Source of the DNA: Desulfonatronospira sp. | GTDB lineage: Bacteria > Desulfobacterota > Desulfovibrionia > Desulfovibrionales > Desulfonatronovibrionaceae | Assembly (NCBI GenBank): GCA_007125075.1 | Contig: SLDX01000078.1 | Location: 1-50,324, forward strand | Direction: 5' to 3' | Length of the DNA: 50,324 nucleotides | Part shown: positions 35,129 through 43,112 of the stretch, one piece after another | Position numbering within the stretch: position 1 is the first letter of the stretch | Layout of the letters: each line of letters opens with the position of its first letter | Notes under the pieces: generated by a model | Databases searched by the model: none | Seen by the model: only the letters and a program-made list of their open reading frames with translations | What the model was told of the DNA's origin: nothing | Program-made: the position numbers and the translations under genes

Positions 35129-35236
35129 TCCGGCCTCTCCTCTCTCTCCGAGCTGTATAGCTCTGCGAGCAGGAAGCCATAGGGCCTGCGGCCCGGCGGC
35201 GGGTCAGGATTCAGGATTATAGATTAAGGGGATAAC
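35129..35236. repeat. REP-like dispersed repeat, copy 2
   Basis: Shares with 36938-37033 the block from tccggcctctcc through gagctgtatagctctgcgag and on to ggattaagggg, with one tandem tctctctcc insertion and few changes. The GAGCT-GTAT-AGCTC hairpin is its core. It lies between the convergent malate synthase and DUF72 genes. Confidence 0.85.
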
Positions 35237-35289
35237 AGGCGCAAAATTGTTTCAGGATTTGATACAGATAATTGCGGCAAGGTCTGCTT

Positions 35290-36039
35290 TCAGCCAAGCA
35301 TTTCTTTCAGTCTTAAAGCGTCATTCCAGGCATGGTTTTCATCGGTGTTGTCGAAGAAAATAAAGACTTTGAGCCCCTGATCCTTCCAGTGCCCGGCCTT
35401 ACCGGCCCAGGAGGAAAGTTGTTTCTCTGTGTATTCTGAACGGTAGAGCTCCGTATGCCCGTGAAGGCGGACATAGGCCAGCCCGGACAGGGTCATTTCC
35501 CACATGTGCCAGTTTGGAGAGTCTGACAGGCAGTTGGCCAGATTGTACTTATCAAGAAGCCCGGCGACATCCTGATCAAACCAGGAAGAATTTCGAAACT
35601 CCATGACGTGATGATTCCGGGGCCAATGGATGGAAAGGCTGGCGGCAAAGTCTTCGAGCCTGGATAAGTCCTTTTCCATGTTGCCGGGCAGCTGCCAGAC
35701 AACAGCGGCCAGTCTGGGCAGCAGAATTTCCAGATTGTCTTTTTGCTTGATTATTGAATCCTTAGTATCCTTGAGCCGTTTTATGTGTGTTACGAAACGG
35801 CTGCCCTTCACCGTGAAACAGAAGGAATCCGGGGTTTGTCCGAGCCATTTTTCATAGGTGGCCGGTTTCTGCAGCCGGTAAAAGGTTGCATTGACTTCAA
35901 CGCTGTTGAATCTGGAAGCATAATGAGACAGCCATCTCTTTTGCGCCACACCTTCATAGAAGTCATCCTTCCAGATTTTGTAGAACCATCCGCTGGTGCC
36001 GATTAAGAGTCCTGCGCCTTCACAGCCTGATGTTGACAA
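35290..36039 (-). CDS. DUF72 TIM-barrel protein
   Basis: Conserved protein of the DUF72 family (YecE-like), predicted TIM barrel of unknown biochemical role. Family features visible: GTSGWFYKIWKDDFY at the N-terminus, FNSVEVNATFYRLQ, FTVKGSRFVTHIKRL, VVWQLPGNM, HVMEFRNSSWF, YVRLHGHTELY and the C-terminal KVFIFFDNTDENHAWNDA. Length of 249 residues is normal. The start is TTG 36039, with AAGGGGG 6 nt upstream, the best ribosome site in reach. No operon partner. Confidence 0.9.
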   Translation of the reverse strand: MSTSGCEGAGLLIGTSGWFYKIWKDDFYEGVAQKRWLSHYASRFNSVEVNATFYRLQKPATYEKWLGQTPDSFCFTVKGSRFVTHIKRLKDTKDSIIKQKDNLEILLPRLAAVVWQLPGNMEKDLSRLEDFAASLSIHWPRNHHVMEFRNSSWFDQDVAGLLDKYNLANCLSDSPNWHMWEMTLSGLAYVRLHGHTELYRSEYTEKQLSSWAGKAGHWKDQGLKVFIFFDNTDENHAWNDALRLKEMLG

Positions 36040-36354
36040 AGAAAGCCCCCTTCTTAATTTTTATACAGTCTGCTTATTCAGATAGTGCAGCAAAGAACAC
36101 GGGTAAAGACAACAAGTAAACTATTGCTGGTTTTGGCAGGTAATTATTCCTTCCTCAAGATATTGAGATGAGCATATTTGAGCTGTTTCCGGATATTCAA
36201 TGCGCAGGACCTTCGTTAAAAAGGCTAAAAGGTACGGGAGCAGGAGGAGCGGTTTTCGGGTAAGCTTTTTGCAAAAAATCAATAAAAAGGTTGTGTAGCC
36301 GGATTTTTTTTCAGTCGATAAAATATTCGATAACTGATTTTCGGAGGTGATCTT
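36040..36354. other. Divergent intergenic region, no gene
   Basis: A 315-bp region between divergent genes. A duplicated TCGATA (near 36314 and 36329) lies shortly before the flavodoxin gene and might be an operator, but this is weak. No RNA gene or hairpin of note. Confidence 0.35.
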
Positions 36355-36840
36355 ATGCAGATACTGGTTTTATACTTTTCCAGGTCAGGCAATACCAAGC
36401 AGCTGGCCCAGGCCGTTGCCCAGGGAGTGGAGTCGGTCGAGGGTGTAAGATGTCTGCTCAAAAGTACAGCAGAAGTAACCAAGGATGATTTTTTGAGCTG
36501 CAGCGGAATAATCGCCGGTTCCCCGGTTTACTTTGGAACCATGGCCGGGGAACTGAAAAAAATTTTCGATAAGTTCGTGACCATCAGAAAAAAGATGGAA
36601 AATAAGGTAGGAGCGGCTTTCGCCACTTCAGGAGATCCCAGTGGTGGAAAGGAAACCACGATGATTTCTATTATCCAGACACTTATGATTTATGGCATGA
36701 TTATAGTCGGCGACCCCATGAGCGCTACCGGGCATTACGGCACCGCCTGCGTCGGTGCTCCGGATGAAGAGGCCCGGGAAAACGCGGTAAAACTGGGCGC
36801 CAGGGTGGCTGAAACAGTGGTTAAGCTTGGAGCAGGGTGA
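36355..36840 (+). CDS. Flavodoxin-fold protein (WrbA/NAD(P)H:quinone reductase-like)
   Basis: Flavodoxin-fold FMN-binding protein, 161 residues. The phosphate loop is SRSGNTKQLAQ (9-19), and the middle has GIIAGSPVYFGTMAGELKKIFDKF, close to the WrbA/flavodoxin_2 pattern. The segment FATSGDPSGGKETTMISIIQ corresponds to the second FMN loop. WrbA proteins are longer (about 200) so this is better called a flavodoxin family protein. GGAGG lies 7 nt before the ATG. Redox partner unknown. Confidence 0.87.
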   Translation: MQILVLYFSRSGNTKQLAQAVAQGVESVEGVRCLLKSTAEVTKDDFLSCSGIIAGSPVYFGTMAGELKKIFDKFVTIRKKMENKVGAAFATSGDPSGGKETTMISIIQTLMIYGMIIVGDPMSATGHYGTACVGAPDEEARENAVKLGARVAETVVKLGAG

Positions 36841-36841
36841 G

Positions 36842-36937
36842 ATTTTCAGGATTAAGGGATAAGGGGTATGGATTAATTTTCAGGATAAGGGATAAGGGAT
36901 AAGGGGTAAGGGGTCAGGAGTCAGGAGTCAGGGGTCA
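36842..36937. repeat. Heptamer tandem array (gataagg / gtcagga)
   Basis: Runs of ggataag, then gggtcag/gagtcag units in an approximate 7-bp period directly after the flavodoxin stop. It leads straight into the REP-like copy 3. Confidence 0.8.
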
Positions 36938-37033
36938 GCCTCCGGCCTCTCCGAGCTGTATAGCTCTGCGAGCAGGAGGCCATAGGACCTACGGCCCGGC
37001 GGGGGGTCAGGAGTCAGGATTATGGATTAAGGG
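36938..37033. repeat. REP-like dispersed repeat, copy 3
   Basis: Starts GCCTCC and has GGAGGC at 36974-36979 as its inverted partner, enclosing GAGCT-GTAT-AGCTC. The downstream part repeats gggtcaggagtcaggattat as in copy 2. The rest of the gap to the radical SAM gene (37034-37193) is purine-rich and then AT-rich, without a gene. Confidence 0.85.
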
Positions 37034-37193
37034 GGAAGGATTATGGATTATGGGAGGAGGAGTATGGGTTAAGCCGGGTTAAGAGATAAAAGGGTAAGTA
37101 AAACAACTAATTATCTGTGCGGAACTAAATTCAAAAATTAATCTGACAGCTATTGCTGATACACCAAATAAAGCAAAAGGAGAACTTTACTTT

Positions 37194-38477
37194 TCAGCAC
37201 TGCTTTCCGCCGGCGTCCTTCGGCAGATAAGGGTTGAAATAACCGAATTTAATCCAGGGGCACTGCTTTCTGATCCTGCGCATGAAATTTTTCAGTCCAA
37301 CCTGAGGGCCTGGAGATTTGTCTGTAAGCAGCCGCAGATAGATATCCGGATCAAGATTCAGGTTGCGCAGCTGTACCAGGTTGACTCGCTGGTCCTCTAA
37401 CAGGCCGGTGATCCTGTCAAGTTCATCTTCCGTGTCGGTAATCCCGGGGAAATATAAAAGATTCAGGGAAACAAACATGCCTTCTTCCCTGGCCAGAGAA
37501 ATGCTCCGACGGACATCTTCAAAATCATAATTTCGGGGACGGAAATACAGCCTGTACAGCTCGGGATCGGCGCTGTTCAGGCTGACCCTTATGGAATCCA
37601 TGCCGGCCCGGGCTAATTCCTGAATGTGCTCCGGCCTGGAAGCATTGGTGTTCATATTTATGGTCGCCCGGGGAATTGCCCGGCGTACTCTTTTGACCGA
37701 CTCGGCGATGGTCCGGGCCATGGTCAGGGGCTCACCCTCGCAGCCCTGGCCGAAAGAAAGGATGGCCCGGGGTTCACGGCTGCAGTGCTCGAGCATGACC
37801 TGGGAGATTTCTTCCGCGGTCGGGGCGAAATCCATCCTGTTCTGTGTGGATACAAACCCTGAATCCCGGGGCTGCAGGGAAATGCAGCCGATGCAGGAGG
37901 CATTGCATTGCCGGGAGGTCGGCAAAGGTGCTTCAAATCTGCCCAGAGCCAGATTCCTTGCCGCGGGACAGCAATAATCAAGGGCGCATCCAGCCAGATG
38001 ACGGATCAGCCTGTTATCGGGATATTTCCGGAGCAGGCTTTTGGCTCCTTTGGCGATTCTGGATTGAGATATTCCGGCAAAGTTTTGTCTTTGATCTTTG
38101 TCCACCAGCATGGAAGTAATCCAGAACCTTCCGCCCATGTATCCAAGCGCGCCGTAGGCAAAAAGGGGCAGGACAGGCGGGTTCTCACCGCGGACAAAGG
38201 CCGCGGTTGCTGACAGGGTATGGCCGGGGCTGGCAAAGCCGGCCAGAGCCAGTCCGTTATCGATAACCTCTGTCCGGCCGGTTTCCGGGTCAAAGCCCAC
38301 AGCTTTTCTGCCAGGAAGCATGAACAGATCGCTTGCATCAGGCAGGGGCATGATTTCGTCCGGTCTTGGCAGGCTCAGTTCCCGGCCCCTGCGAACCAGC
38401 ATGAGCAGATCGGGCTCGTCGTATATGTTGCCTTCAGAATCAGCATATACCAGATGCGGAATTTGTTTATCGGCCAT
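37194..38477 (-). CDS. Radical SAM protein
   Basis: Radical S-adenosylmethionine enzyme of unknown substrate, 427 residues. The [4Fe-4S] motif is CNASCIGC with cysteines 191, 195 and 198 (CX3CX2C). The SAM-binding glycine-rich part follows (LSFGQGCEGEPL). A 180-residue N-terminal region precedes the motif, and it carries LAGCALDYCCPAARNLALG (Cys164, 169 and 170), which may help bind a further cluster. The C-terminus ends in GGKQC. The start at 38477 is supported by conserved-looking MADKQIPHLVYADSEG, but its ribosome site is weak. Not adjacent to a peptide precursor or other diagnostic partner, so maturase roles are unsupported. Confidence 0.88.
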   Translation of the reverse strand: MADKQIPHLVYADSEGNIYDEPDLLMLVRRGRELSLPRPDEIMPLPDASDLFMLPGRKAVGFDPETGRTEVIDNGLALAGFASPGHTLSATAAFVRGENPPVLPLFAYGALGYMGGRFWITSMLVDKDQRQNFAGISQSRIAKGAKSLLRKYPDNRLIRHLAGCALDYCCPAARNLALGRFEAPLPTSRQCNASCIGCISLQPRDSGFVSTQNRMDFAPTAEEISQVMLEHCSREPRAILSFGQGCEGEPLTMARTIAESVKRVRRAIPRATINMNTNASRPEHIQELARAGMDSIRVSLNSADPELYRLYFRPRNYDFEDVRRSISLAREEGMFVSLNLLYFPGITDTEDELDRITGLLEDQRVNLVQLRNLNLDPDIYLRLLTDKSPGPQVGLKNFMRRIRKQCPWIKFGYFNPYLPKDAGGKQC

Positions 38478-38491
38478 TATTTGGGATCCAC

Positions 38492-38560
38492 TGTCCTCCG
38501 ACTTCCGACTTCCGACTCCCGACCTCTTTCCTCCGACTTCCGAACTCTGTCCTCTGAAAG
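38492..38560. repeat. Heptamer tandem array (ccgactt and tgtcctc)
   Basis: Units ccgactt/ccgactc recur with 7-bp spacing, ending with tctgtcctctg, the reverse complement of the acagagg unit at 1-40. It separates the radical SAM start codon from the rpsI terminator. Confidence 0.8.
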
Positions 38561-38572
38561 CGTGGACAACTG

Positions 38573-38605
38573 CAAAAAAAAGGCAGGGCGAATAAGCCCT
38601 GCCTT
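38573..38605 (-). terminator. Intrinsic terminator of rplM-rpsI
   Basis: On the minus strand the stem AAGGCAGGGC/GCCCTGCCTT (arms 38596-38605 and 38580-38589) with a 6-nt loop is followed by eight T residues. It starts 36 bp beyond the rpsI stop. Confidence 0.95.
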
Positions 38606-38640
38606 GATGGTGGATAAACAGCAGTCGGGTTGTCCAGGCA

Positions 38641-39033
38641 TTAACGTTTGGAATACTGGAATTTGGCCCGGGCGCCTCTTTGACCGTATTTTTTTCTTTC
38701 CTTGATCCGGGCGTCTCTGGTCAGCAGTCCGGCCTTTTTAAGTACGCTCCGGTTTTCATGATTCACCCTGAGCAGGGCTCTGCTGATTCCGTGACGCACC
38801 GCTTCAGCCTGACCGGCAAGTCCGCCGCCGTGAACATTGATCTTGATGTCGAATTTGCCGGTGGATTGAGTCAGCTTCAAAGGCTGGTTGATTATCATCT
38901 GCAGGGCGGCTCTGGGAAAATAATCCTGAAAGGCCCGGCCGTTGATCAGTATCTGACCGGAGCCGCTGTAAAGCCTGGTCCTGGCGATTGATGTCTTTCT
39001 TCTGCCCGTACCGTAATAATATTCTTCCTTCAT
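38641..39033 (-). CDS. rpsI: Ribosomal protein S9
   Basis: 30S subunit protein whose extended basic tail reaches the P-site tRNA. The 130-residue sequence opens [20 protein letters not shown], has [19 protein letters not shown] in the centre, and ends in the conserved basic tail [18 protein letters not shown], the final Arg being the residue that contacts tRNA. ATG 39033 lies 20 bp after rplM, with GGAGA upstream, as in most bacteria. Confidence 0.98.
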   Translation of the reverse strand: MKEEYYYGTGRRKTSIARTRLYSGSGQILINGRAFQDYFPRAALQMIINQPLKLTQSTGKFDIKINVHGGGLAGQAEAVRHGISRALLRVNHENRSVLKKAGLLTRDARIKERKKYGQRGARAKFQYSKR

Positions 39034-39053
39034 ATCCGTTGTCTCCCAAAAAA

Positions 39054-39482
39054 TTAGATCTGCATGTTTTCAGGCTTTTGCGCTGTATGCGGATGCTCAG
39101 GTCCGGGATAAACCTTGAGTTTTTTAAGCAGTTGCCGCCCAAGCTTGTTTTTGGGAAGCATGCGTCCCACCGCTTTAAAAATTACCTGTTCAGGCTTTTT
39201 CTGGATCAGCTTGTCCAGGGAAATTTCTTTTATACCGCCGGGGTAGCCCGTGTGATGGTAGTATTTTTTCTGGTTCAATTTGTCGCCGGTGACGTTTATC
39301 TTTGCGGCATTGACCACGACTACAAAATCACCGGTATCCATATGCGGAGCGAACTCGGGCTTGTCCTTGCCTCTTAGCTTGGTGGCGATACGGGTGGCCA
39401 GTCTGCCCAGTATCTTGTCCTGGGCGTCCACAACGTACCATTCGCGTTTGATATCCCCGGCTCTGGGGCTGAAAGTCTTCAT
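39054..39482 (-). CDS. rplM: Ribosomal protein L13
   Basis: 50S subunit assembly protein, 142 residues, containing [20 protein letters not shown], the conserved [16 protein letters not shown] and the C-terminal [18 protein letters not shown] place the start at ATG 39482 (MKTFSPRAG) with GGAG 9 nt upstream; the in-frame ATG at 39497 adds MEFLI and is not conserved. The gene is first in the rplM-rpsI operon with a candidate promoter just upstream. Confidence 0.97.
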   Translation of the reverse strand: MKTFSPRAGDIKREWYVVDAQDKILGRLATRIATKLRGKDKPEFAPHMDTGDFVVVVNAAKINVTGDKLNQKKYYHHTGYPGGIKEISLDKLIQKKPEQVIFKAVGRMLPKNKLGRQLLKKLKVYPGPEHPHTAQKPENMQI

Positions 39483-39518
39483 AATCAAGAACTCCATGAT
39501 CTGTTTGGCAAAACAAAT

Positions 39519-39548
39519 CTAATAATTGATTTCAAGCCTGTCTGTCAA
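39519..39548 (-). promoter_or_regulatory. Candidate sigma-70 promoter of rplM-rpsI
   Basis: On the minus strand TTGACA (39548-39543) and TATTAG (39524-39519) are 18 bp apart, about 37 bp before the rplM ATG. The -35 is perfect. Confidence 0.65.
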
Positions 39549-39860
39549 GAATAATTCAGTATTTTTTATATTTTCAAAATTTAATTTTCGGGTGTCGAGA
39601 AAGAAAACAGTTATCATAACGAATATAAGTTTTATTAATGGTACAATAAAAACATTTTATTCGACTGCTTTCCGGTCATAACCTACATTTTGATTAAACT
39701 ATTCAGACAGAGTTTGTATAGTATTGACCGGATTTCTGAATTAAATTTTTTTGGAAAATTTATTTACAGATAATTTGAAGTAAGCAGGAACCGCCATTTA
39801 TTTGTAAATTTTTTTAAAGTCAATGAAAAAATTGTAAAGATTAAAAAGGAGGTTTTAGTG
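39549..39860. other. AT-rich divergent intergenic region
   Basis: A 312-bp AT-rich gap between rplM and the cytochrome gene. It must hold the cytochrome promoter, but no well-spaced boxes or regulator site can be fixed. The only firm site is AAGGAGG at 39845-39851, 9 nt before the ATG. Confidence 0.4.
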
Positions 39861-40685
39861 ATGGAGAACAAAAACAATTTGTCCCGCAGACATTTCTTAA
39901 GAGGGGTGAGCACCACGTTGGCCGGAGTGGCTGTGGCCGGGACCGTGGGATTCGCCGGGCATTCCCTGCTAAGCCCTGCCAGGGCCGGAGCGGCGATCAG
40001 TGCTGATTTTCCGTACAAAAAGCTGAATCCGGATGTTGCAGCTGAAATGGCTTACAGGGCGTACCACGACCATGGCGGCTGAGGCCCCGGCGCAGCCGAT
40101 GGTCTTTTCGGCTACCTGGCCAAGGAAATTGGTGCTCCTTACACCAACTATCCCATTTCCATGTTTTGGACCTTTTCCTCAGGGGTCAGAACCGGCTGGG
40201 CGTCCATCTGCGGAGCCCTGGTTCCTCCTCTGACGCTCTTTGCCATGATCCCAGCGGACAACGCCACAAAGGGCAAGCTCTGCGATGAACTCATGGCCTG
40301 GTACATGAAGTTTCCTTTTCCGGAATATCAGCCCGCGGGCTTGAATCTGCCTCAGGTGCCAATAGATTCCAGCCTGTGTCACATTTCAGTGACCAAGTGG
40401 ATGAAGGAGGCCGGTGTCTCCCGCGGCTCCGACGAGCGCAAGGAAAGATGCGGCGGGCTGACTGCGGATACAGCGGTCAAGGTTGTGAACATGCTGAACA
40501 AGCTTCACGATGAAGGCGCTTTTGAAGTTACGACCAAACCGCATGAAAACGTGGAAAGCTGCATGAGCTGTCATAACAACATGCAGCCCTTCACCCATGG
40601 CAAGGAAAACTGTATGGAGTGTCACGGCATGAGGCCTGTGCACATGGAAGAGTGCGAACAGCACGTGCAGTGGCTGAGCAGATAA
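39861..40685 (+). CDS. Split-Soret diheme cytochrome c, selenocysteine at position 74 (TGA)
   Basis: Exported redox protein of 274 residues if the in-frame TGA at 40080-40082 is read as selenocysteine. N-terminus: Tat signal LSRRHFLRG followed by a hydrophobic stretch and PARAGA. The reading frame resumes at once after the TGA: HGG-U-GPGAADGLFGYLAKE, a cysteine-type motif of the C_GCAxxG_C_C redox family, and ends in two heme sites CMSCH (234-238) and CMECH (251-255). Free cysteines lie at 117, 141, 173, 197 and 265. Order and content match split-Soret cytochrome c of Desulfovibrio, a diheme iron-sulfur protein. A loop GGTCT hairpin follows the TGA. Start is ATG 39861 (AAGGAGG site); a GTG one codon earlier is possible. 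Without Sec insertion the product would be only 73 residues with no heme. Confidence 0.88.
40094..40113 (+). promoter_or_regulatory. Candidate SECIS hairpin in the cytochrome gene
   Basis: AGCCGA (40094-40099) pairs with TCGGCT (40108-40113); the 8-nt loop TGGTCTTT carries GGTCT at 40101-40105, the same pentamer that forms the SelB-binding loop of E. coli fdhF. The loop begins 17 nt after the TGA, inside the usual bacterial range. The fold lies in coding sequence. Confidence 0.75.
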
Positions 40686-40764
40686 CAAACGTAAAAAATA
40701 CCGATTCTATCCGGTTCCTTTACGGGCCGGCCTGAATACTCCTTAAGAACCCCTCCTGTCGGGT

Positions 40765-40804
40765 CGGAAGGTCTCTTGGATACCAAGTCCTGAGAGACCT
40801 TCCG
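40765..40804 (+). terminator. Long hairpin after the cytochrome gene
   Basis: CGGAAGGTCTCT (40765-40776) pairs with AGAGACCTTCCG (40793-40804), and within the 16-nt loop region CTTGG and CCAAG can pair around ATA. No T-run follows (tattaaaaaa), so it may be a 3'-end stabiliser or an atypical terminator. Confidence 0.5.
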
Positions 40805-41148
40805 TATTAAAAAAGCCTTAAAATCCTGTCTCTTTGCCTCCAGATCCAAATCTTTGTTCAAGAGTTTGCTGAATTTTTCAATCCAATTATGTCTACACTA
40901 AAGCCTCTTAAGTCTCTTTCCTCGTCCTGCTTTTGAGTCTCTTGGTTCGCTGAAATCATCTTCTTTTTACTTCTCTTTGTCCTCCTGATTCTACTCGTTT
41001 GCTAAATTCTTTTTCTTATGGCTTGGCATTTTGGAAAAAATATAATAACGTAATTTTTAATTCTATATTAAAAGCCCTTAGATTTCTTAAAATCTCTCGC
41101 TGACTGGACAAATCCGGCTTCAGCAGAGGCAAACAAAAAACTCAAGAC
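40805..41148. other. Pyrimidine-rich intergenic region
   Basis: 344 bp of T/C-rich DNA with short repeats of the type gagtctctt; no gene. A TATAAT-like box occurs near 41040 but lacks a well-placed -35. It should contain the LysR gene promoter. Confidence 0.35.
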
Positions 41149-42066
41149 ATGGAATTAAATCTTTACGCTTTGAGAACATTTCGCGAAGTGGTGGATATGG
41201 GCAGCTTTTCCAAAGCGGCCAACAATCTTTTCTTGTCCCAGCCCGCGGTAAGCCTTCAGATCCAGAGCCTGGAAAACTATTTTCAGATCCCCCTGCTGAT
41301 CAGGGGCAGCTCGGGCAGGATCAAGATGACCCGGGAAGGACATATGCTCTATCAGCACGCATCCAGACTTGACGAGTTTCAAAGCGAGCTTCTGCAGAGC
41401 ATGAACAAGAGCGCCAATCAATTTCTGTCCCGCTTCAGGCTGGCTGCATGCTTTATCGCCGGAGAGCATATCTGCCCTCAAATGCTTGATACGTTCCAGG
41501 AAAAGTATCCGGATACCCGCCTGGTATTGAACATATTGAAATGTGAAAAGATTTTTCAGGGTCTGCTCAGCGGAATATTTGACATCGGCATCACCGGAAC
41601 CCCTCCGACCCATAATGCCCTGGACAAGATCGAAATGGTCCGGGTTCCCCTTGATCTGTTCAAGTCAGGGAAAAAAAAGAATCTCCCGGATGAGCTTTCC
41701 ATTCACGATCTGCTGGAAAATCCACTGGTTTTAAGGGAAGAGGGCTCAGGGGTTCATAATGAATTTCTTGGATTTATCAAGCAGCATCGTCTTTCACTTA
41801 GACATTTCAAGTACATATGTTTCTCTGAAAGCAATGAGGCCATCAAATCCATAGTCAAATCAGGCATGGGTTTTTCTCTGCTGCCCCGGTTCATGATCAG
41901 AGAGGAACTTGAAAAACGTGAAATTGCCCGGATAAGGCTTAAAGAAGGCTCTCTGCAGCTGAGTCTTTATCTTGTTTTCCGCAAACAGGAGGAACTTCCT
42001 GAATTCTGGTCAAGGGTCATGGATTTCATGACCTCTCAGGTCAGAACAATGACTGTGCCCGCATAA
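41149..42066 (+). CDS. LysR-family transcriptional regulator
   Basis: DNA-binding regulator of 305 residues. The N-terminal winged helix has LRTFREVVDMGSFSKAANNL and LSQPAVSLQIQSLENYFQ (about 27-45). The remainder is a LysR substrate-binding domain with FDIGITGTPP and an effector cleft typical of the CysB-like fold. Start is ATG 41149. It lies 197 bp upstream of the amino acid ABC operon on the same strand and likely regulates it or is merely adjacent; the effector is unknown. Confidence 0.9.
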   Translation: MELNLYALRTFREVVDMGSFSKAANNLFLSQPAVSLQIQSLENYFQIPLLIRGSSGRIKMTREGHMLYQHASRLDEFQSELLQSMNKSANQFLSRFRLAACFIAGEHICPQMLDTFQEKYPDTRLVLNILKCEKIFQGLLSGIFDIGITGTPPTHNALDKIEMVRVPLDLFKSGKKKNLPDELSIHDLLENPLVLREEGSGVHNEFLGFIKQHRLSLRHFKYICFSESNEAIKSIVKSGMGFSLLPRFMIREELEKREIARIRLKEGSLQLSLYLVFRKQEELPEFWSRVMDFMTSQVRTMTVPA

Positions 42067-42086
42067 TCCCACAAAAGAGCTTGCGC

Positions 42087-42116
42087 TTGACAGGAAAATA
42101 GCGGAAAATCTATTAG
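42087..42116 (+). promoter_or_regulatory. Candidate promoter of the amino acid ABC operon
   Basis: TTGACA at 42087-42092 and TATTAG at 42111-42116 are 18 bp apart, the same pair as at the rplM promoter. Transcription would start near 42123, giving a leader of about 140 nt. Confidence 0.6.
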
Positions 42117-42161
42117 TTTTTATCTGCATTCCAGCCGACAATCAAAAACCTTGCACATGAA

Positions 42162-42245
42162 ATCAAGACTTCACCTCACTGTCCGGTCAGTCCGCCATGA
42201 ACGGGAGGCTGCGCATGGCCTGCCATGCACGCAATAAGTCTTGAT
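42162..42245 (+). promoter_or_regulatory. Structured leader of the ABC operon, with possible leader peptide
   Basis: A 10-bp perfect stem ATCAAGACTT (42162-42171)/AAGTCTTGAT (42236-42245) encloses a second hairpin GCATGGC-CT-GCCATGC. Within it a 9-codon frame MACHARNKS (42215-42244) has GGGAGG 6 nt upstream of its ATG and ends at the stem. It can extend in frame upstream to ATG 42197 (MNGRLRMACHARNKS), rich in Arg, with Lys, His and Asn. The layout suggests translation- or ligand-dependent control of the transporter; this is inference only. Confidence 0.4.
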
Positions 42246-42263
42246 CAAGGGATAATATAAACA

Positions 42264-43055
42264 GTGTCAAAAATTTCATCCCCCGCGAGTTCAAAATACG
42301 CCCTGTGGGTGGAAAATCTGCATAAGAATTTTGGATCCCTGCATGTTCTGAAAGGGGTGTCCCTGACCGCCCGTGAAGGTGACGTGATCACCATGATCGG
42401 TTCCAGCGGATCAGGCAAAAGCACTTTTTTGCGCTGCATCAATCTCCTGGAGATGCCTTCATCCGGAAATATTCATGTTGGCGGAGAACATATTCGCTTG
42501 CGCATGAACAGGCGGGGCAAGGCAGTTCCGGAGGACAGCAGGCAGGTTGATCGCATCCGGACCAAACTGGGCATGGTCTTTCAGCATTTCAACCTGTGGA
42601 CGCATATGACCGTAATTCAAAACGTTATCGAAGCGCCGGTCCATGTATTAAAGAAAGATAAAAAAGATGCCCGGGAGCTGGGCATGGCCTATCTTGAAAA
42701 AGTGGGCATAGCTGACCGGGCCGATTATTATCCGGCACAGCTTTCAGGGGGACAGCAACAACGTGCGGCCATTGCCAGGGCGCTGGCCATGGAGCCGGAA
42801 GTGCTTCTTTTTGATGAACCCACCTCAGCCCTTGATCCTGAACTGGTGGGTGAAGTCCTTAAAGTGATGCAGGATCTGGCCAGTGAAGGACGGACCATGA
42901 TTCTGGCCACCCATGAAATGAGCTTTGCCAGGGATGTTTCAACGCAGGTCATTTTTCTGGACAGCGGAGTAATAGAAGATCAGGGCCCACCGGAATATCT
43001 GTTTCAAAATCCCGCTTCTGAAAGGTGCAGGCGTTTTCTGACCAGATTTTTCTGA
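42264..43055 (+). CDS. Amino acid ABC transporter ATP-binding protein (HisP/GlnQ type)
   Basis: ATPase subunit of a polar amino acid importer, on the inner face of the membrane. Walker A is GSSGSGKST, followed by the HisP-like insertion (GGEHIRLRMNRRGKAVPEDS) typical of histidine/arginine/octopine systems. Q-loop FQHFNLW, signature LSGGQQQR, Walker B LLFDEPTSALDPE and switch His in LATHEMSFA are all present. Length is 263 residues. The start is GTG 42264, with AGGG about 13 nt upstream; no nearer candidate is better. First gene of an operon with the binding protein and two permeases; the insertion favours a basic amino acid. Confidence 0.94.
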   Translation: MSKISSPASSKYALWVENLHKNFGSLHVLKGVSLTAREGDVITMIGSSGSGKSTFLRCINLLEMPSSGNIHVGGEHIRLRMNRRGKAVPEDSRQVDRIRTKLGMVFQHFNLWTHMTVIQNVIEAPVHVLKKDKKDARELGMAYLEKVGIADRADYYPAQLSGGQQQRAAIARALAMEPEVLLFDEPTSALDPELVGEVLKVMQDLASEGRTMILATHEMSFARDVSTQVIFLDSGVIEDQGPPEYLFQNPASERCRRFLTRFF

Positions 43056-43112
43056 TTTAGTGTACGTTAAAATGAACATATAATTAAACACAAACACACA
43101 AACGGAGGAAAC

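Noticed and set aside
36842-37033. CRISPR-like array
   Set aside because: Units are 7 bp with no spacers, and no cas genes are present; it is a simple tandem array followed by a REP-like hairpin.
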